Shown piece by piece: positions 8,477-16,664 of a stretch of DNA of 64,000 nt; positions within the stretch are counted from its first letter, which is position 1; every line of letters starts with the position of its first letter. Under the pieces are notes generated by a model that ran no database searches, was not told where the DNA came from, and worked only from the letters and a program-made list of their open reading frames with translations. Source of the DNA: Seohaeicola sp024304985 (GTDB lineage: Bacteria; Pseudomonadota; Alphaproteobacteria; Rhodobacterales; Rhodobacteraceae); contig NZ_JARAMP010000002.1 of assembly GCF_028802875.1 (NCBI RefSeq), forward strand, positions 1 through 64,000. Reading direction: 5' to 3'. Position numbers and translations under genes: made by a program.

Positions 8477-9994
8477 TCAGTTCCAGGTCATCGTGGTGAA
8501 GCGCAGCACCTCATCCGCCGTCGGCGTATAGGCCACCTCGTTGGTATAGACATAGTTGGTGTTGTACGAGAACATCGGCGCCCAATACGCTTCTTCCGTG
8601 ATACGCTCGATCGCCTTGGCATAGTTCTCCTTGCGCACCTCGGGATCGGTCGAGCTGTCCGCGATGTCCAGATACCCAAGCGTTTCGTCGTCACGTGCAT
8701 CATCCAGCGATCCGTGCTTGAAGAACTGGCTGACCATGGCCGAGGCGTCATTGACCGAGTAGCTGCCCCATGTCTGGAACGAGATCGGGGTCTCGCCCTT
8801 CATGTTCAGCTCGCGCAGGGCCGAATACTGCAACATCTTGAAGTTGGTCTGGATACCGACCGCATTCAGATAGCTCGAGATCGCCTCGGCATATTCACGG
8901 TCGCGATAGGCATAGAAATCGGTGGTGAACCCGTCCGGATAACCGGCCTCGGCCAGCAGGGCCTTGGCCTTTTCGGGATCATAGTCATAGGACACCGCCG
9001 CATCCACATCACAGCCGAACTGGCTGGGGAAACAGGGGGTCGAGATGACCTGCGACTTGCCCTTGAGCAGCGCCTCAACCAGTTCCTCGCGGTTGATCGC
9101 ATGGTTGACCGCCTGACGCACACGGATATCCGTGAACGGTCCCTCGCCCGACCGCCCGGCGGCATCCATCGCCAGATAGCCCACGCGCATCGTGGATTCG
9201 TTGGCCACCGTGAACTGCCCCATCTGCTCCAGTTTCTCGGACTGGTCCGAAGGCACCTGCCAGATCATGTCAAGCGTGCCGCTGAACAGCTCCGCGATCT
9301 GGGTGTTCACGTCGGGAATGGTGCGGATATCCACCTTGCCGATGGTCGGCTGACCCTTGGGGCTGTCGTGATAGCCCTCATATTTCTCAAGCACGAAATG
9401 CTGACCGGGGGTGACATCCACGACCTTGTAGGGTCCCGTGCCCACCGGCTTCAGCCCCATCCCCTCGGGACCGGCCTCGGCATAATAGTCGCTGGGATAG
9501 ATCGATACCGGACCGGACAGGAATTCGATGGCCGCGGGGAACTTCTCCTTCAGCATGATGCGGACGGTATAATCGTCCACCTTCTCGGCGGATTTCATCC
9601 AGTTCACGTTGCGCTGCGTTTTCACGCCATTCGCCTCGTCCGCGACATAGTTGACGGTAAAGACCACGTCATCGGCGGTGAAATCGGACCCGTCATGGAA
9701 TTTGACGCCTTCGCGCAGCTTGAACTCGATGGTCGTGTCGTCGATCCACTCCCAGGCGGTGGCCAGATTGCCCTTGTATTCATTGGTGACCGGATCGCGA
9801 TAGATCAGCCCGTCCCAGACGGCACGCTGAAGGACAACGCCCTCGCGGGACGAGTTGAAGTAGCTGTCAACATTCTCCAACTCCTTGGTAAAGGCCAGAC
9901 GCAGCGTGTCATTCGCCTTGTCCGCCCATGCAGCGCCCGTCGCGGCTGCCAGAGCGATGCCTGCGACCGACATTTTCAAGACCGTTAGTTTCAT
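8477..9994 (-). CDS. Peptide ABC transporter substrate-binding protein (SBP_bac_5)
   Basis: A 505-residue periplasmic binding protein, first gene of the operon. The signal peptide is MKLTVLKMSVAGIALAAATG ending near AWADK. The mature start NDTLRLAF and the motif FKLREGVKFHDGSDFTADDVVF are diagnostic of family 5 solute-binding proteins (DppA, OppA, GsiB). The start at 9994 has GGGAGCT about 8 nt upstream; an in-frame ATG at 10045 would add 17 polar residues before the signal peptide and is rejected. A divergent IclR regulator and a palindromic operator candidate lie just upstream. With ggt and an M20 peptidase in the same operon, gamma-glutamyl peptides such as glutathione are the likely ligand (inference). 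Confidence 0.92.
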   Translation of the reverse strand: MKLTVLKMSVAGIALAAATGAAWADKANDTLRLAFTKELENVDSYFNSSREGVVLQRAVWDGLIYRDPVTNEYKGNLATAWEWIDDTTIEFKLREGVKFHDGSDFTADDVVFTVNYVADEANGVKTQRNVNWMKSAEKVDDYTVRIMLKEKFPAAIEFLSGPVSIYPSDYYAEAGPEGMGLKPVGTGPYKVVDVTPGQHFVLEKYEGYHDSPKGQPTIGKVDIRTIPDVNTQIAELFSGTLDMIWQVPSDQSEKLEQMGQFTVANESTMRVGYLAMDAAGRSGEGPFTDIRVRQAVNHAINREELVEALLKGKSQVISTPCFPSQFGCDVDAAVSYDYDPEKAKALLAEAGYPDGFTTDFYAYRDREYAEAISSYLNAVGIQTNFKMLQYSALRELNMKGETPISFQTWGSYSVNDASAMVSQFFKHGSLDDARDDETLGYLDIADSSTDPEVRKENYAKAIERITEEAYWAPMFSYNTNYVYTNEVAYTPTADEVLRFTTMTWN

Positions 9995-10035
9995 TGCCAG
10001 CTCCCTGATGTCGCGGAGTGCGATCCGCTTTCCAT

Positions 10036-10064
10036 TTGACGTCAAGCAAGTATCATAATATGAT
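10036..10064 (+). promoter_or_regulatory. Promoter for the iclR-family gene
   Basis: TTGACG at 10036-10041 and TATGAT at 10059-10064 are separated by 17 bp, a good sigma-70 layout. The -10 element lies inside the 19-bp palindrome at 10053-10071. Transcription would run rightward into the regulator starting at 10157, so the regulator probably represses itself (inference). Confidence 0.55.
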
Positions 10065-10071
10065 ATTATGA
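10053..10071. promoter_or_regulatory. 19-bp palindrome, candidate IclR operator
   Basis: TCATAATA-TGA-TATTATGA is a perfect 8-bp inverted repeat around 3 bp. It lies in an unusually AT-rich patch within the 162-bp gap between the divergent peptide operon (start 9994) and the IclR-type gene (start 10157). Palindromes in such shared gaps are the usual targets of the adjacent regulator. Direct binding is not shown. Confidence 0.6.
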
Positions 10072-10156
10072 ATTGCTATTTAGTTATTAAATTCCGATTA
10101 ACGCCGGGGCGTCAAGGCTCCGGGTAACGGTTTTGTGACGCGGCGGGGGCAAGCGA

Positions 10157-10939
10157 TTGGAAAAGAAACAAAATACACTTTTCGTCGGGTCACTGGCCAA
10201 GGGGCTGCGGCTCCTGCGGGCCTTCGATGAAACCCATACCGAACTGTCTCTGACCGATCTGGCGCTGCGCACGAATCTGGACAAAAGCGCCGTCCAGAGG
10301 CTGGCCAACACCCTCCATGTCGAGGGAATGCTGGACAAGGACCCGGTCACGCGCCGCTTCCGCCCCTCGCATGCCTGGCTGGAACTGGCCTATGCCTATT
10401 ACTGGTCCGATCAACTGGTCGGACAGGCCATCCCCAAACTGATCGACCTGTCGCAGGATCTGGGCGAAACGGTCAATCTGGCCGAACTTTCCGGCGACCA
10501 CATCATCTATGTCAGCCGCCTGCCCTGCAAACGCACCTATTTCGCCGCGACCGTGATCGGCCGCCGCCTTCCCGCGCTCTCGACCTCCGGCGGACGCGCG
10601 ATGATCGCCACCTTACCGCCAGAAGAGCGCGAAGCCGCCATCCGCACCTGGCCGCTCAAGGCGTTCACCTCACAGACGACCCTCGACCGCGACTCGATCC
10701 GCGACAGCATCAACATCGCTGTCGAAAAGGGATATGCGATCTCCTCCGGGCAGATGATCCTGTCCGAAATCGGCGTGGCCTGCCCGATCACGGGACCCAG
10801 CGGCCGCGCCTTCGCCGCCGTGCAATGCTCGGTCTCGGCCCATACCTGGACCCATGCCCGCGTCGAGGCGGAAATCCTGCCAAGGCTGCAAGACACCGCC
10901 AACGCCATCTCGCCCTCCTCGCAGGCCCATCGTCGCTGA
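10157..10939 (+). CDS. IclR-family transcriptional regulator
   Basis: A 260-residue regulator. The N-terminal winged helix (residues about 8-70) starts FVGSLAKGLRLLRAFDE, with recognition-helix residues LDKSAVQRLANTLHVEG. The C-terminal effector domain includes LAELSGDHIIYVSRL, LPALSTSGGRAMIATLP and a final region GVACPITGPSGRAFAAV, all IclR hallmarks. The start codon is TTG at 10157 with only a weak SD, so expression is probably low. It is divergent from the dpp-ggt operon, with a promoter and a 19-bp palindrome between them, and most likely controls that operon and itself. The effector is unknown; an intermediate of gamma-glutamyl peptide breakdown is a guess from context. Confidence 0.9.
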   Translation: MEKKQNTLFVGSLAKGLRLLRAFDETHTELSLTDLALRTNLDKSAVQRLANTLHVEGMLDKDPVTRRFRPSHAWLELAYAYYWSDQLVGQAIPKLIDLSQDLGETVNLAELSGDHIIYVSRLPCKRTYFAATVIGRRLPALSTSGGRAMIATLPPEEREAAIRTWPLKAFTSQTTLDRDSIRDSINIAVEKGYAISSGQMILSEIGVACPITGPSGRAFAAVQCSVSAHTWTHARVEAEILPRLQDTANAISPSSQAHRR

Positions 10940-11084
10940 TCAAAGCAGCCCGCATCTCGGGCGGAACACAGCCGCATCACGGAAAACTTGTTTGTGCAGG
11001 CCCGCGTTTCCGGCAATCCTGCCCTGTGAAGCGCGGCCGCCCGGCCGTGCCGCCGGGCGGGCCAGTGCCGCGCGCCCCCGCAGG

Positions 11085-12401
11085 ATGAGGTGTGATGTGA
11101 GTGAACGAACGCGCAAGTTGACAGCCAGCGAGGCCAAGGGCCTGCGCACCGCCAAAGAACTGGAAGGGCATCTGGCTTGGCTCGACACCTTCACCCCCGC
11201 TGCGCTGGGCGTTCTGGCCGTCGCCTCGGGCATCTATACCTATCTCGGCGTGTCCTCTCTGCTTGAAGACACGGGGGCCATGTCCTTCTTTGCGGCGGTC
11301 GCCTATTCCATCGCCGTCTCGGTCGGCATCTTCGTATTCTGGAGCTACATGCTGCGCCTGCTGCCCGCGATGCGCAGCGCCACGGGCTTCATCGGGCTCA
11401 CGATCTCGACCTTCGTCGGCTCGCTGGCCATCATCGCGATGTCCAGTTGGCTGAACGCCGCCGCCCTTGCAGGGTCGGCCGCCGTCGAACAGCATCTGGA
11501 AAACACCGTGCGCGACTATCAGGCCGCACTGGAGCAATCCCACGAGATCGCCCTGTCCGGTCAGGCGCTGGCCCGCGAGGTGCAGCGCGCCCGCGAGGCG
11601 TTCGAGGCGCTGGCCGATCAGGAACGTTCGGGCGCCTTGTCCGGCACTGGTGGCGAAGGCGCGGTATTCAGGGTGTTGACGCAGAAAACCGAAGAACTGC
11701 GCAATCTGGAAGGCCAGATCGCCGAACAGCAACCCCTGATCTCGACCGCCTTTGCCGATGGCAATGCCATTCTGGGCCGCATGCGCGCCCTGACCGTGGC
11801 ACCCGGCCCGGTCGAACAGCGCTCGGTCGCCTTTTCCGAGGAAAGCGTGCGTCTGGCCGGCGTCATCGCCAGTCTGAACCAGTATTCCGTCGCCCCCCTC
11901 GTCGCCCGCGCCGCCGAGGATCTGCCCGCCTCGGTCGTGCTGCCCGAACTCGACGGGCGCAGCGCTGCCATCCGCGAGGCACAGTCCTCAACCATCGGCT
12001 CGGTCCTGAACGCGCTGGATCAACGCAGCCTGACCCTGCGCCGCGCCGCCGACGAGGTGCTGGCCATCGACCCGCCGCAAGAGACCGCCTATAACCCGAT
12101 CTCCAGCGCCGATGCCGTGATACGCTATGCGGGCAATTTCGTGCCCTCCTGGGCCGGGGCGATCGCCATCGACCTGCTTCCGGGCATTCTGGTTTTCGTG
12201 CTGGCCATCACGCAGGCCGCGATCCGCAACGGGCGCGACGGGCTCAGCATCGAGGAAACCCTGACGCTCGCCGATCTCAAGGCCGCGATCAACGCGATGA
12301 AGGATGTCGAAGCCTCGATGGGCGCCGCCGATGCCGAGATCCTGCGCCGCGCCATGCCGCAAGACCCGGACAGCGACGCCAGACTGAAAGCGGCAGAGTA
12401 A
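11085..12401 (+). CDS. Membrane protein with a long coiled coil, function unknown
   Basis: I do not recognise a named family. Three hydrophobic segments lie near the N-terminus (around AALGVLAVASGIYTYLGV, AVAYSIAVSVGIFVFWSYM and LTISTFVGSLAIIAMS). A region of about 200 residues rich in Glu, Gln, Ala and Leu follows with coiled-coil character (for example TEELRNLEGQIAEQQP). A last membrane segment, IAIDLLPGILVFVLAITQA, precedes a short polar tail. The middle region is probably exposed on one face of the inner membrane. The start is ATG 11085 or GTG 11097; the latter has GAGGT 5 nt upstream. The stop is 4 nt before the next gene, a ClpP/SppA-like protein, so the two probably work together. Confidence 0.75.
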   Translation: MRCDVSERTRKLTASEAKGLRTAKELEGHLAWLDTFTPAALGVLAVASGIYTYLGVSSLLEDTGAMSFFAAVAYSIAVSVGIFVFWSYMLRLLPAMRSATGFIGLTISTFVGSLAIIAMSSWLNAAALAGSAAVEQHLENTVRDYQAALEQSHEIALSGQALAREVQRAREAFEALADQERSGALSGTGGEGAVFRVLTQKTEELRNLEGQIAEQQPLISTAFADGNAILGRMRALTVAPGPVEQRSVAFSEESVRLAGVIASLNQYSVAPLVARAAEDLPASVVLPELDGRSAAIREAQSSTIGSVLNALDQRSLTLRRAADEVLAIDPPQETAYNPISSADAVIRYAGNFVPSWAGAIAIDLLPGILVFVLAITQAAIRNGRDGLSIEETLTLADLKAAINAMKDVEASMGAADAEILRRAMPQDPDSDARLKAAE

Positions 12402-12405
12402 CCCC

Positions 12406-13194
12406 GTGCTGGACCGGCTCGCCACACCCCGCATGACCATCGGCAAGGGTCTGAAATGGGCGCTCATCGCGCAGGCCGTTCTGGCCGCCTGTCTGGTCGT
12501 CGCGGATATCGACGCGCGCTGGTGGCCGCGCCTTGCGGATCAGCGCGACCTGCCCACAGGCCCCGCCTCACCCGGCGATCAGGTCCGCCATTACGATCCC
12601 GCCCGCCTGCAACCCGGTTTCACCGACCGCACAAACATGCCCGATATCGACATGCCCGACGACATGCCCACGCGGCTGGAATTCAGCATGATCCCGACGG
12701 ACGCCGCCGACCAGACGCTGCTGATCCTCGGCATGATCAATGCGGGCGACGCGGATCGCTTCGCCGCGCATCTGGCCAGTCTCGAGACACCGCCCGCGAC
12801 CATCGCGTTGAACAGCCCGGGCGGGATGGTCAGCGAAGCCCTCGCCATCGGCCGTCACCTGCGCGGGACAGAAGCGGATACCGTGATGCTGCCCGGCATG
12901 GTATGCCTGTCCTCCTGCCCCTACATCTTCGCCGCCGGCGAAACGCGACGCGCCTCACGCGACGCGGCCTTGGGCATGCATCAGCATTTCTACGACGCGC
13001 CGGGCTACATGCCCGCCTTTCTGGCGGTGGAAAGGGTCCAGCTGGGTCAGGGCCAGACCCTCGACTACCTGATCGAAATGGGCATAGATCCGGGCCTGAT
13101 GCGCTATTCCCTGAACACACCGCCCACGGATATCTACCTGTTGGTGGAACAGGAATTGCTCGACACCCGTCTTGCGACCGAAATGATCGACTGA
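12406..13194 (+). CDS. Membrane-anchored ClpP/SppA-like serine protease homologue
   Basis: A 262-residue protein of the periplasmic crotonase-fold protease group (COG3904-like). It has one N-terminal hydrophobic segment (ALIAQAVLAACLVVADI) and then a soluble domain. The fold motif IALNSPGGMVSEALAIGRHL forms the oxyanion region, MVCLSSCPYIFAAGETR carries the likely nucleophilic serine, and LGMHQHF follows. The Lys or His of the catalytic dyad cannot be assigned by eye. The start is GTG 12406, 4 nt after the coiled-coil membrane protein gene; an ATG at 12433 would still keep the anchor. Pairing of a protease with a membrane coiled-coil partner suggests envelope protein quality control (inference). 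Confidence 0.78.
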   Translation: MLDRLATPRMTIGKGLKWALIAQAVLAACLVVADIDARWWPRLADQRDLPTGPASPGDQVRHYDPARLQPGFTDRTNMPDIDMPDDMPTRLEFSMIPTDAADQTLLILGMINAGDADRFAAHLASLETPPATIALNSPGGMVSEALAIGRHLRGTEADTVMLPGMVCLSSCPYIFAAGETRRASRDAALGMHQHFYDAPGYMPAFLAVERVQLGQGQTLDYLIEMGIDPGLMRYSLNTPPTDIYLLVEQELLDTRLATEMID

Positions 13195-13224
13195 CAGGCA
13201 AACCATCATGGACCGGGCTGGAAT

Positions 13225-13300
13225 TGGAGCGGCGAACCGGCTTCGAACCGGCGACCTTCGGACTGGAAAACCGACGCGCTTCCACCTGAGCTATCGCCGC
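13225..13300 (-). tRNA. tRNA-Gly (anticodon UCC), with two stem mismatches
   Basis: The minus strand folds as a 76-nt cloverleaf with encoded CCA. The acceptor stem GCGGCGA/TCGCCGC is perfect and the discriminator is U73. The D-loop AGGTGGAA keeps A14, G18, G19 and A21. The anticodon loop is TTTCCAG with U33 and A37, giving UCC. The T-arm is GCCGG/CCGGT with loop TTCGAAG. The glycine identity set (G1-C72, C2-G71, U73, C35, C36) is complete. Two oddities are a U12-C23 mismatch in the D-stem (GCTC/GCGC) and a U31-U39 mismatch closing the anticodon stem. It could be a functional divergent isoacceptor or a decaying copy. Confidence 0.8.
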
Positions 13301-13532
13301 CCATGGTGCTCCCGGCAGGACGCGCCTGCCACAAACCGGGGTCAAATCCGGAAGCTCGATCCAATCAAGCGACAGGAGCGGGTGTCAGCCCCGTCCTCGT
13401 CCGCGATGTGAAAGCGTCATGGCCATCGTGGCACCCTGCATTGGATCACGCCTCCAAATGACGCTGTCACCGCATGCCCTGCAACAGGGTCCGCCGCGAG
13501 AACCGCCGCGAACCCTGCCCCAAGGCCGTGCC

Positions 13533-15107
13533 TCAGTTCACCGTCACCCAGCGCAGCATGAAGAAATTGTCCGGGCGCTGCACAAGGTCGATCCCGTCGC
13601 GCGCCGCCCATGCCAGCGGCTCGGTATAAAGCGGCACATAGGCCACCTCCTCCTGCAGGATCGCTGCCACCTCGTCCAGCATGGCTTGCCGCTTGTCCGC
13701 GTCCAACTCCTGCTGGATCAGCGGCAACAGCTCATCCACGCGCGCGTTGGAATAGCCGCCGAAATTCCATGTGCCCCGCGTGCCATCGGGCGTGGCCGCC
13801 AGAAAACGGATCGGATGTTCGGCATCAAAAGTGCCCGGCGACCAGCCCAGCAGGAACATGTCGTAATTCCCCTCGCGCAGCTCGGTCCAGTAGTTGCGCA
13901 CCGGCATCGTCTCCAGCCGCGCATCCAGACCGGCCCGCTGCAACATGCCGGTGATCGCCTGACAGACCGCCTCATCGTTCAGATAGCGGTCATTCGTGCA
14001 GCGCAGCCCAAACGAAAAGCCCTCCCCATACCCGGCCTCCGCCATCAGGGCCTTGGCCGCCGCCTCGTCAAAGGCAGGCCGCGCCGCGTTTGCCTCGGAA
14101 TAGCCCGACAATCCTGCCGGTTGCAGCTGGCTGGCAGGTTCCGCCATGCCGGACATGAGAACCGTGTTGATCGCGTCCACGTCGATCGCCTGCGCCACGG
14201 CGCGACGCACGCGCACGTCCTGAAACGGGTTCACCCCGGTCGTTTCCACGGAATAGGTCAGACTGTCCTTGCTGTGCCCAAATCCCAGCATGATGACCCG
14301 CGCCTCGATCCCCTCATAGGTCTGGATACCGTCCGTCTCACGCAGCCGCGCCACATCGCGGATCGGGATCGGCGACAGCATATCCACCTCGCCCGACAAC
14401 AGCGCCGCCAGACCCGTCGCCGCATTCTCGATCGGATTGAACACCGCCTCGGTGATGTTGTGCTCCGCCTCGTCCCACCAGTCCGGATTCGGGACCAGCC
14501 GGATCTCGACCCCCGGATCACGCGCCGTCAGGATGAACGGGCCGGTCCCGTTCGTGTTGCGGGTGGTGAATTTCTCCTCGTCCCGCGCGGGCACTTCGGC
14601 CCCGTTCGCCTCTGTCCAGCCACGATCAAGGATCATCCAGTTGGCGATACTGTCGGGAAACAGCGGATTGGGGGCCGCGGTGATGAAATCGACGGTGAAA
14701 TCATCCACCACCCGCACCTCGGTCACCGGGCTGAACCAGGATCGCACATCGGACTGCTCGGATTTGGCGCGTTCATAGGAGAACAGCACGTCATCGGCGG
14801 TGAAATCCTCGCCACCATGGAATGACACCCCCTCGCGCAGCGTGAACCGCCACCCCGCCTCGGCCCCGTCCAAAGGCTCCCATGCTGTCGCCAGAGACGG
14901 CACGATCGTCATGTCCTTGTCACGGCGCACCAGCCCTTCATAGACATTGTTCAGAAAGGACGTGACCGGCGCCACATTGGCCGCATGCGGGTCCATGGTC
15001 TGCGGATCGGTGGTGCTGGCCCAGCGGAACGTCTCGGCCTGCGCGGTGGCGGCAAATCCGATCGCGCAAAGCGCGGTCGCGGTCAGAAGTCTCGAGCGTG
15101 GAGTCAT
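13533..15107 (-). CDS. Orphan ABC transporter substrate-binding protein (SBP_bac_5)
   Basis: A 524-residue periplasmic peptide-binding-type protein. The signal peptide MTPRSRLLTATALCAIGFAA ends at AQAETFRW. WRFTLREGVSFHGGEDFTADDVLFSYERA is the family 5 signature region, and the central and C-terminal lobes follow in normal order. The open frame runs on upstream to 16619, but those extra 504 codons cross the divergent tetR and a GNAT gene and are spurious. The start at 15107 has GGAAAGG about 9 nt upstream. No permease or ATPase genes are adjacent, so it must use a transporter encoded elsewhere or act as a sensor-type binding protein. A divergent TetR regulator with a palindrome in the gap suggests dedicated control. 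Confidence 0.9.
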   Translation of the reverse strand: MTPRSRLLTATALCAIGFAATAQAETFRWASTTDPQTMDPHAANVAPVTSFLNNVYEGLVRRDKDMTIVPSLATAWEPLDGAEAGWRFTLREGVSFHGGEDFTADDVLFSYERAKSEQSDVRSWFSPVTEVRVVDDFTVDFITAAPNPLFPDSIANWMILDRGWTEANGAEVPARDEEKFTTRNTNGTGPFILTARDPGVEIRLVPNPDWWDEAEHNITEAVFNPIENAATGLAALLSGEVDMLSPIPIRDVARLRETDGIQTYEGIEARVIMLGFGHSKDSLTYSVETTGVNPFQDVRVRRAVAQAIDVDAINTVLMSGMAEPASQLQPAGLSGYSEANAARPAFDEAAAKALMAEAGYGEGFSFGLRCTNDRYLNDEAVCQAITGMLQRAGLDARLETMPVRNYWTELREGNYDMFLLGWSPGTFDAEHPIRFLAATPDGTRGTWNFGGYSNARVDELLPLIQQELDADKRQAMLDEVAAILQEEVAYVPLYTEPLAWAARDGIDLVQRPDNFFMLRWVTVN

Positions 15108-15152
15108 CTTGGGGGGCCTTTCCTTCAGGAGCCGGTGATCCGGGCTGATTTG

Positions 15153-15168
15153 CAGAATGATCATTCTG
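15153..15168. promoter_or_regulatory. 16-bp perfect palindrome, candidate TetR operator
   Basis: CAGAATGATCATTCTG reads the same on both strands. It lies in the 204-bp gap between the binding-protein gene (start 15107, leftward) and the TetR-family gene (start 15312, rightward). TetR-family dimers typically bind palindromes of this size in shared gaps. Binding is inferred. Confidence 0.6.
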
Positions 15169-15311
15169 AAAATCATGCGAAGAAAACCGGCCCGACACAA
15201 GCCTGAATGTCCGCAAGCCTCCGGGGCGCAAGGCACGCAAGACATTTCATCATTTGAATGGATCGTCCCCAGCAGATAGACAGGGCCGCAGGTCCTCATC
15301 ACGGTGACATC

Positions 15312-15956
15312 ATGACCAGACCCGCGCCGGACAGCCCATCCCATTCCAGACCACGCGGTCGCCCCCGTATGGTGGCACCGCAGCAGGCGCTGGATGCGGC
15401 GGTGCAGGTGTTCTGGTCCGAAGGCTATGACGGCGCCTCGATCACCCGCCTCAGCCGCCGGATGCGCCTGCCCAAGGCCAGCCTCTATCAAGCCTATGGC
15501 GACAAGGAGGGGCTGTTTCTGGCCAGCATCGCCCGCTATGCCGAAACGCGCCTCGCCCCGCTTGCACAGACGCTCGGGCCACATGGCAGCCTCGCCGCCG
15601 ATCTGCGCGCCTTCTTCGACGCGGCCACCAGACTGGCCACAGCGGACCCCGCCACGCCGGGCTGTCTCATCTCCTGCGTGCTGGCTGATGCCGCGGGCAC
15701 CAACCCGCGCCTGCGCGTGGAACTGGCCGCCCGCTTCACGGCCCTCGAAACCCGCCTCCATCAAAGGCTTGTGGCCGGACAGGACGAACTGACCAGCCCC
15801 ACAGATCCCGCGACACTGGCAGTGCTGCTGGCCTCGGTCGCGCGGGGCCTTATGCTGCGCGCGCGGGCCGGCGCGGATCACGCCACCCTGCAGGCCGTGG
15901 GGCGGGCTGCCGTCGATCTGCTCTGCCCACCGGACAAGCCGACAACAGCACGGTGA
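15312..15956 (+). CDS. TetR/AcrR-family transcriptional regulator
   Basis: A 214-residue repressor. The N-terminal helix-turn-helix (residues about 20-65) shows RGRPRMVAPQQALDAAVQVF, YDGASITRLSRRMRLPKASLYQAYGDKEGLF, the classic TetR pattern ending in the Y-x-x-F/Y-x-x-K-E-x-L-F run. The C-terminal ligand domain is helical with two cysteines (PGCLISCVLADAA). ATG 15312 has GGTGA just upstream and is preferred to an ATG at 15258 in the same frame. It is divergent from the lone peptide-binding protein, and the 16-bp palindrome between them is its likely operator. The ligand is unknown. Confidence 0.88.
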   Translation: MTRPAPDSPSHSRPRGRPRMVAPQQALDAAVQVFWSEGYDGASITRLSRRMRLPKASLYQAYGDKEGLFLASIARYAETRLAPLAQTLGPHGSLAADLRAFFDAATRLATADPATPGCLISCVLADAAGTNPRLRVELAARFTALETRLHQRLVAGQDELTSPTDPATLAVLLASVARGLMLRARAGADHATLQAVGRAAVDLLCPPDKPTTAR

Positions 15957-16178
15957 TCCCCTCGCCCGGCACGCGGCCACATGGCACACGCACATCGTCC
16001 CCTTGACCTGACAGCATAGACCACCCCCGTTGACGCCTCGGACAACGGCGCATACCATCGCACCACCCCAAAGACGGAGAGTGATGCGCAGAGGTCCCGA
16101 CTGATCCCGCAGGACGCGGCATGACCCGGCCCTGACAGGTGGCCGACCTTTTCGCATGATCACATCTTCGGAGGTCTC

Positions 16179-16631
16179 ATGACAGACCACAGCATCATCA
16201 TCCGTCCCTTCGACAAGGTCACAGACACAGACACTCTTGTCGAAATCTGGCTGCGCGCCTCGTTGCAGGCGCATGCCTTCCTTGGGCCGCAGCGCCTGCG
16301 CGCCCAACAACACCTGATCCGCGCGACCTACCTGCCTATGGCCCGGACATCGGTGGCCTGCCTTGGCACCGTGCCAATCGGGTTCATCAGTTTGCTGGAT
16401 GAACACATCGGCGGGCTTTTCGTGGCCCCCGACATGCACAGGCACGGCATCGGGCGACGGCTCATCGCGCAGGCCAAGCAGCAGCACAAAAGGCTGTCGC
16501 TGGATGTCTATTCCGCCAACACGCAGGCCATGCGCTTCTACCGCGCGCTCGGCTTTCAGGAATCTGCGCGCCATCCCCACGACGCGCAGGGACTGCCATT
16601 CGAGACAGCCACGCTGCACTGGCAGGCCTGA
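16179..16631 (+). CDS. GNAT-family N-acetyltransferase
   Basis: A 150-residue acetyl-CoA-dependent acetyltransferase of the PhnO/YjaB-like kind. It opens with IIIRPFDKVTDTDTLVEIW, and the acetyl-CoA binding motif A is GLFVAPDMHRHGIGRRLIAQA (pattern Q/R-x-x-G-x-G/A seen as RHGIGR). Motif B is LDVYSANTQAMRFYRALGF. The ATG is preceded by GGAGG at 7 nt. It stands alone, with the convergent Asp-box protein gene ending 33 nt downstream. The 222-bp gap before it holds no gene I can support. The substrate (a small amine or a protein N-terminus) is unknown. Confidence 0.88.
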   Translation: MTDHSIIIRPFDKVTDTDTLVEIWLRASLQAHAFLGPQRLRAQQHLIRATYLPMARTSVACLGTVPIGFISLLDEHIGGLFVAPDMHRHGIGRRLIAQAKQQHKRLSLDVYSANTQAMRFYRALGFQESARHPHDAQGLPFETATLHWQA

Positions 16632-16664
16632 CCTGTCCCGCCCGTCATCTGTCCGCCCGGCCCG

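Noticed and set aside
15108..16619. A 504-codon N-terminal extension of the orphan binding protein
   Set aside because: It runs antisense through the TetR and GNAT genes, has low-complexity Arg/Gly/Cys-rich sequence, and lies before an obvious signal peptide.
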